Shown: piece after piece, positions 5,884-7,457 of the stretch
How the letters are laid out: each line of letters starts with the position of its first letter
Position numbering within the stretch: the stretch's first letter is position 1
NCBI GenBank assembly: GCA_003152595.1
Contig: PMAM01000371.1
Coordinates: 1-7,457, forward strand
Direction: 5' to 3'
DNA length: 7,457 bases
Origin: Acidobacterium sp.
GTDB taxonomy: Bacteria > Acidobacteriota > Terriglobia > Terriglobales > Acidobacteriaceae
Notes under the pieces: generated by a model
Seen by the model: only the letters and a program-made list of their open reading frames with translations
What the model was told of the DNA's origin: nothing
Databases searched by the model: none
Program-made: the position numbers and the translations under genes

Positions 5884-7002
5884 ATGCTGTCAATGCGTGC
5901 AAGCCGGAAAACCGGATTCACATGCGCCTTTGGCATCGGAGGCATCGGTGCTGGCATTGTCTATGCACTTCAGGGCAACCACGAACTGGGCCGCAATGAG
6001 AGCAGGTTGGGCGACCTGCTCGACTCGCGGGATTATTGCAAACTGCACATTGTTCTTCATTACATTGCGCGGCTAATGGGTTCGACCCCGGGCTCTGGAT
6101 CTTTTCGAGTGTGGCCGGTCGGCGTTGTGGGCGAGGATGCAACGGGAGATCGAATCCTAAGCGAAATGAGCCACGCGGGAATCGATACACGGTTTGTGCG
6201 GACCGACCCAGCGCTCAAGACGCTCTCCAGCGTTTGCTTCGTCTATCCAGATGGTTCAGGTGGAAATATTACTAGCAGTAACTCAGCCGCCCAGACGTTG
6301 GCTGTCGAGGATCTAAGAGCTGCAGCGCCTTATATGAAAGCGGCTGGGGCACACGGTGTGGCGCTCTGCCTTCCAGAGATTCCTTTGGAGGTGAGGCGGA
6401 AGTTCCTTGAACTTGCATCTGATTGTGGCAATTATCGCGTATGTTCCTTTGCGCTCGGGGATATTGAACAGGCGCAGAGGGTGGGGCTGGTTTCTCTCAC
6501 CGACCTTTTGGCGCTAAATCAGGATGAAGCCTCAGCCCTATTTGGAAATGACCCGGACCAGTCTCCTGATTGGGGGTTGTTGGCGGGCCACGCTGCCGAT
6601 TTTCTCGGAGCCTATCCCCAGCTGCGACTGGTTATCAGCGCCGGCCCAAGGGGAGCATACGGGTTCGGATGTGGAAGTTCGCAATTCTGTCCCGCACCAG
6701 TGGTTCAAACGGTATCTACGGCGGGAGCCGGGGATGCACTTCTCGCTGGCATTGTAAGTGGTTTGGCGGCGGGCATCCCATTCATCAAGCCGAATCAGCA
6801 TGGCAGTTCGTTTTCGCACCGAGTTCTTGAAACGGCACTGGATCTCGGGGTGCTGAATGCAAGCTTCAGTGTGACTTCGATACATACGATTCATCCCGAC
6901 GCGTCACTGGAAAATCTGTTCGGCTTCGCAGAATTGAACGGTGCGTCAATTTCCGATGCGCTTCGCTCAGTGTGCTGCGAAAGTAAGGCTGAAGCCCCCT
7001 GA
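5884..7002 (+). CDS. PfkB/ribokinase-family sugar kinase, divergent N-terminus
   Basis: A 372-residue cytosolic ATP-dependent kinase. Numbered from the ATG at 5884, the C-terminal signature STAGAGDALLAGIVSGLAAG carries the catalytic base Asp284 in GAGD, and LLALNQDEASALFG holds the family's NxxE motif (Asn212, Glu215). GVVGEDATGDRI, AGIDT and VISAGPRGAYGF are also typical. The N-terminus is unusual: it begins with a GIGGIGAGI segment, and where most members have PGG followed by NxA it reads SRDYCKLHIVLHYIARLMG. Substrate selection may therefore differ. Starts are possible at GTG 5851 (overlapping nagB), ATG 5884 or ATG 5893; 5884 gives a 4-nt gap that suits translational coupling. Context beside a GH2 glucosaminidase and NagB makes glucosamine the leading candidate substrate. 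Fructose or another hexose are alternatives. Confidence 0.85.
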   Translation: MLSMRASRKTGFTCAFGIGGIGAGIVYALQGNHELGRNESRLGDLLDSRDYCKLHIVLHYIARLMGSTPGSGSFRVWPVGVVGEDATGDRILSEMSHAGIDTRFVRTDPALKTLSSVCFVYPDGSGGNITSSNSAAQTLAVEDLRAAAPYMKAAGAHGVALCLPEIPLEVRRKFLELASDCGNYRVCSFALGDIEQAQRVGLVSLTDLLALNQDEASALFGNDPDQSPDWGLLAGHAADFLGAYPQLRLVISAGPRGAYGFGCGSSQFCPAPVVQTVSTAGAGDALLAGIVSGLAAGIPFIKPNQHGSSFSHRVLETALDLGVLNASFSVTSIHTIHPDASLENLFGFAELNGASISDALRSVCCESKAEAP

Positions 7003-7141
7003 GAGTGTTTCAAGTGTCGCCTAATCGGGAGCTTCTAGGTTGCATGCCTCACGTTCGATGGGCTGATACCATGAACTGCTCTCAAGAAGAGAAGCAAGTC
7101 TGCAGTTAGCCGTTGCGAATGCGAAAGGCGCACATCAAACT

Positions 7142-7457
7142 ATGGGAATATCTGCATCAGGAGACTCGGGCGTGCCGAAACTTCGACGTGCGCTTGGTCT
7201 CTGGGATCTGATTCTCTATGGGCTTATTGTTGTTCAACCCACTGCCCCTATGCCGGTTTATGGGGTAATGAGCACGCGGTCTCATGGTTATGCTGTGGAT
7301 ACGGTGCTGCTCGCCATGGTAGCCATGCTGTTTACCGCCAGAAGCTATGGCAAAATGGCCTCGGTGTATCCGAGCGCGGGCTCAGCGTTTACCTATGTAG
7401 GACGCGAGATTCACCCAGCGCTTGGCTATTTGACAGGGTGGAGCATGGCCATGGACT
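7142..7457 (+). CDS. APC-superfamily permease, N-terminal part (cut by window end)
   Basis: The first 105 codons of a membrane transporter; the frame is open to the end of the window. After a short polar tail comes RALGLWDLILYGLIVVQPTAPM, a typical first transmembrane helix of amino acid-polyamine-organocation permeases. A second helix follows (VDTVLLAMVAMLFTA), then YPSAGSAFTYVGREIHPALGYLTGW, strongly characteristic of the superfamily. Related proteins carry amino acids or polyamines. The start at ATG 7142 has AAAGG at 7124-7128, 13 nt upstream, a little far. It follows the kinase in the same direction after 139 bp, with no clear terminator between them. Because glucosamine is a cationic amine, this could be the importer for the pathway; that is inference, and an ordinary amino acid or polyamine role is equally possible. 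Confidence 0.85.
   Translation, partial: MGISASGDSGVPKLRRALGLWDLILYGLIVVQPTAPMPVYGVMSTRSHGYAVDTVLLAMVAMLFTARSYGKMASVYPSAGSAFTYVGREIHPALGYLTGWSMAMD

Noticed and set aside
6000..6021. 8-bp hairpin (gagcaggt / acctgctc) in the kinase gene
   Set aside because: Short, within coding sequence, and of a size expected by chance.

Overview
The window looks like a piece of a soil-type, moderately GC-rich Gram-negative chromosome. The gene set (Tat-exported GH2 enzyme, divergent NagB, divergent PfkB, APC permease, IS630 and IS1380 elements) would fit Acidobacteriota, but that is an inference from gene types, not a phylogenetic result.

Layout. Positions 1-1120 are a complete IS630-family insertion sequence with perfect 20-bp ends, sitting in a CTAG target; its transposase reads leftward. 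After a 151-bp leader rich in small inverted repeats comes a large Tat-signal GH2 enzyme (1272-4115) of the exo-beta-D-glucosaminidase (CsxA-like) type. The following 867 bp hold no intact gene of known function. They contain a small ORF with a good ribosome binding site (4209-4379), a decayed IS1380-family transposase fragment with two single-base frame breaks (about 4381-4806), and a 28-bp near-perfect palindrome (4850-4877) upstream of the next operon. That operon starts with a NagB-type glucosamine-6-phosphate deaminase (4983-5879). It is followed 4 nt later by a PfkB-family sugar kinase (5884-7002) and, after 139 bp, by an APC-family permease (from 7142) that runs off the window.

How the genes fit together (inference). 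The exported GH2 enzyme would release glucosamine from chitosan-like chain ends. The permease would be a candidate importer of the free amino sugar, the PfkB protein a candidate glucosamine kinase, and the NagB-like enzyme would convert glucosamine-6-phosphate to fructose-6-phosphate and ammonium. No NagA deacetylase, PTS component or N-acetylhexosaminidase is visible, so the locus looks tuned to deacetylated glucosamine. The kinase and the permease are the least expected parts and carry the main novelty. The other points worth attention are a 17-bp hairpin inside the Tat-signal coding region, a set of mutually exclusive leader hairpins before the GH2 gene, and the palindrome before nagB.
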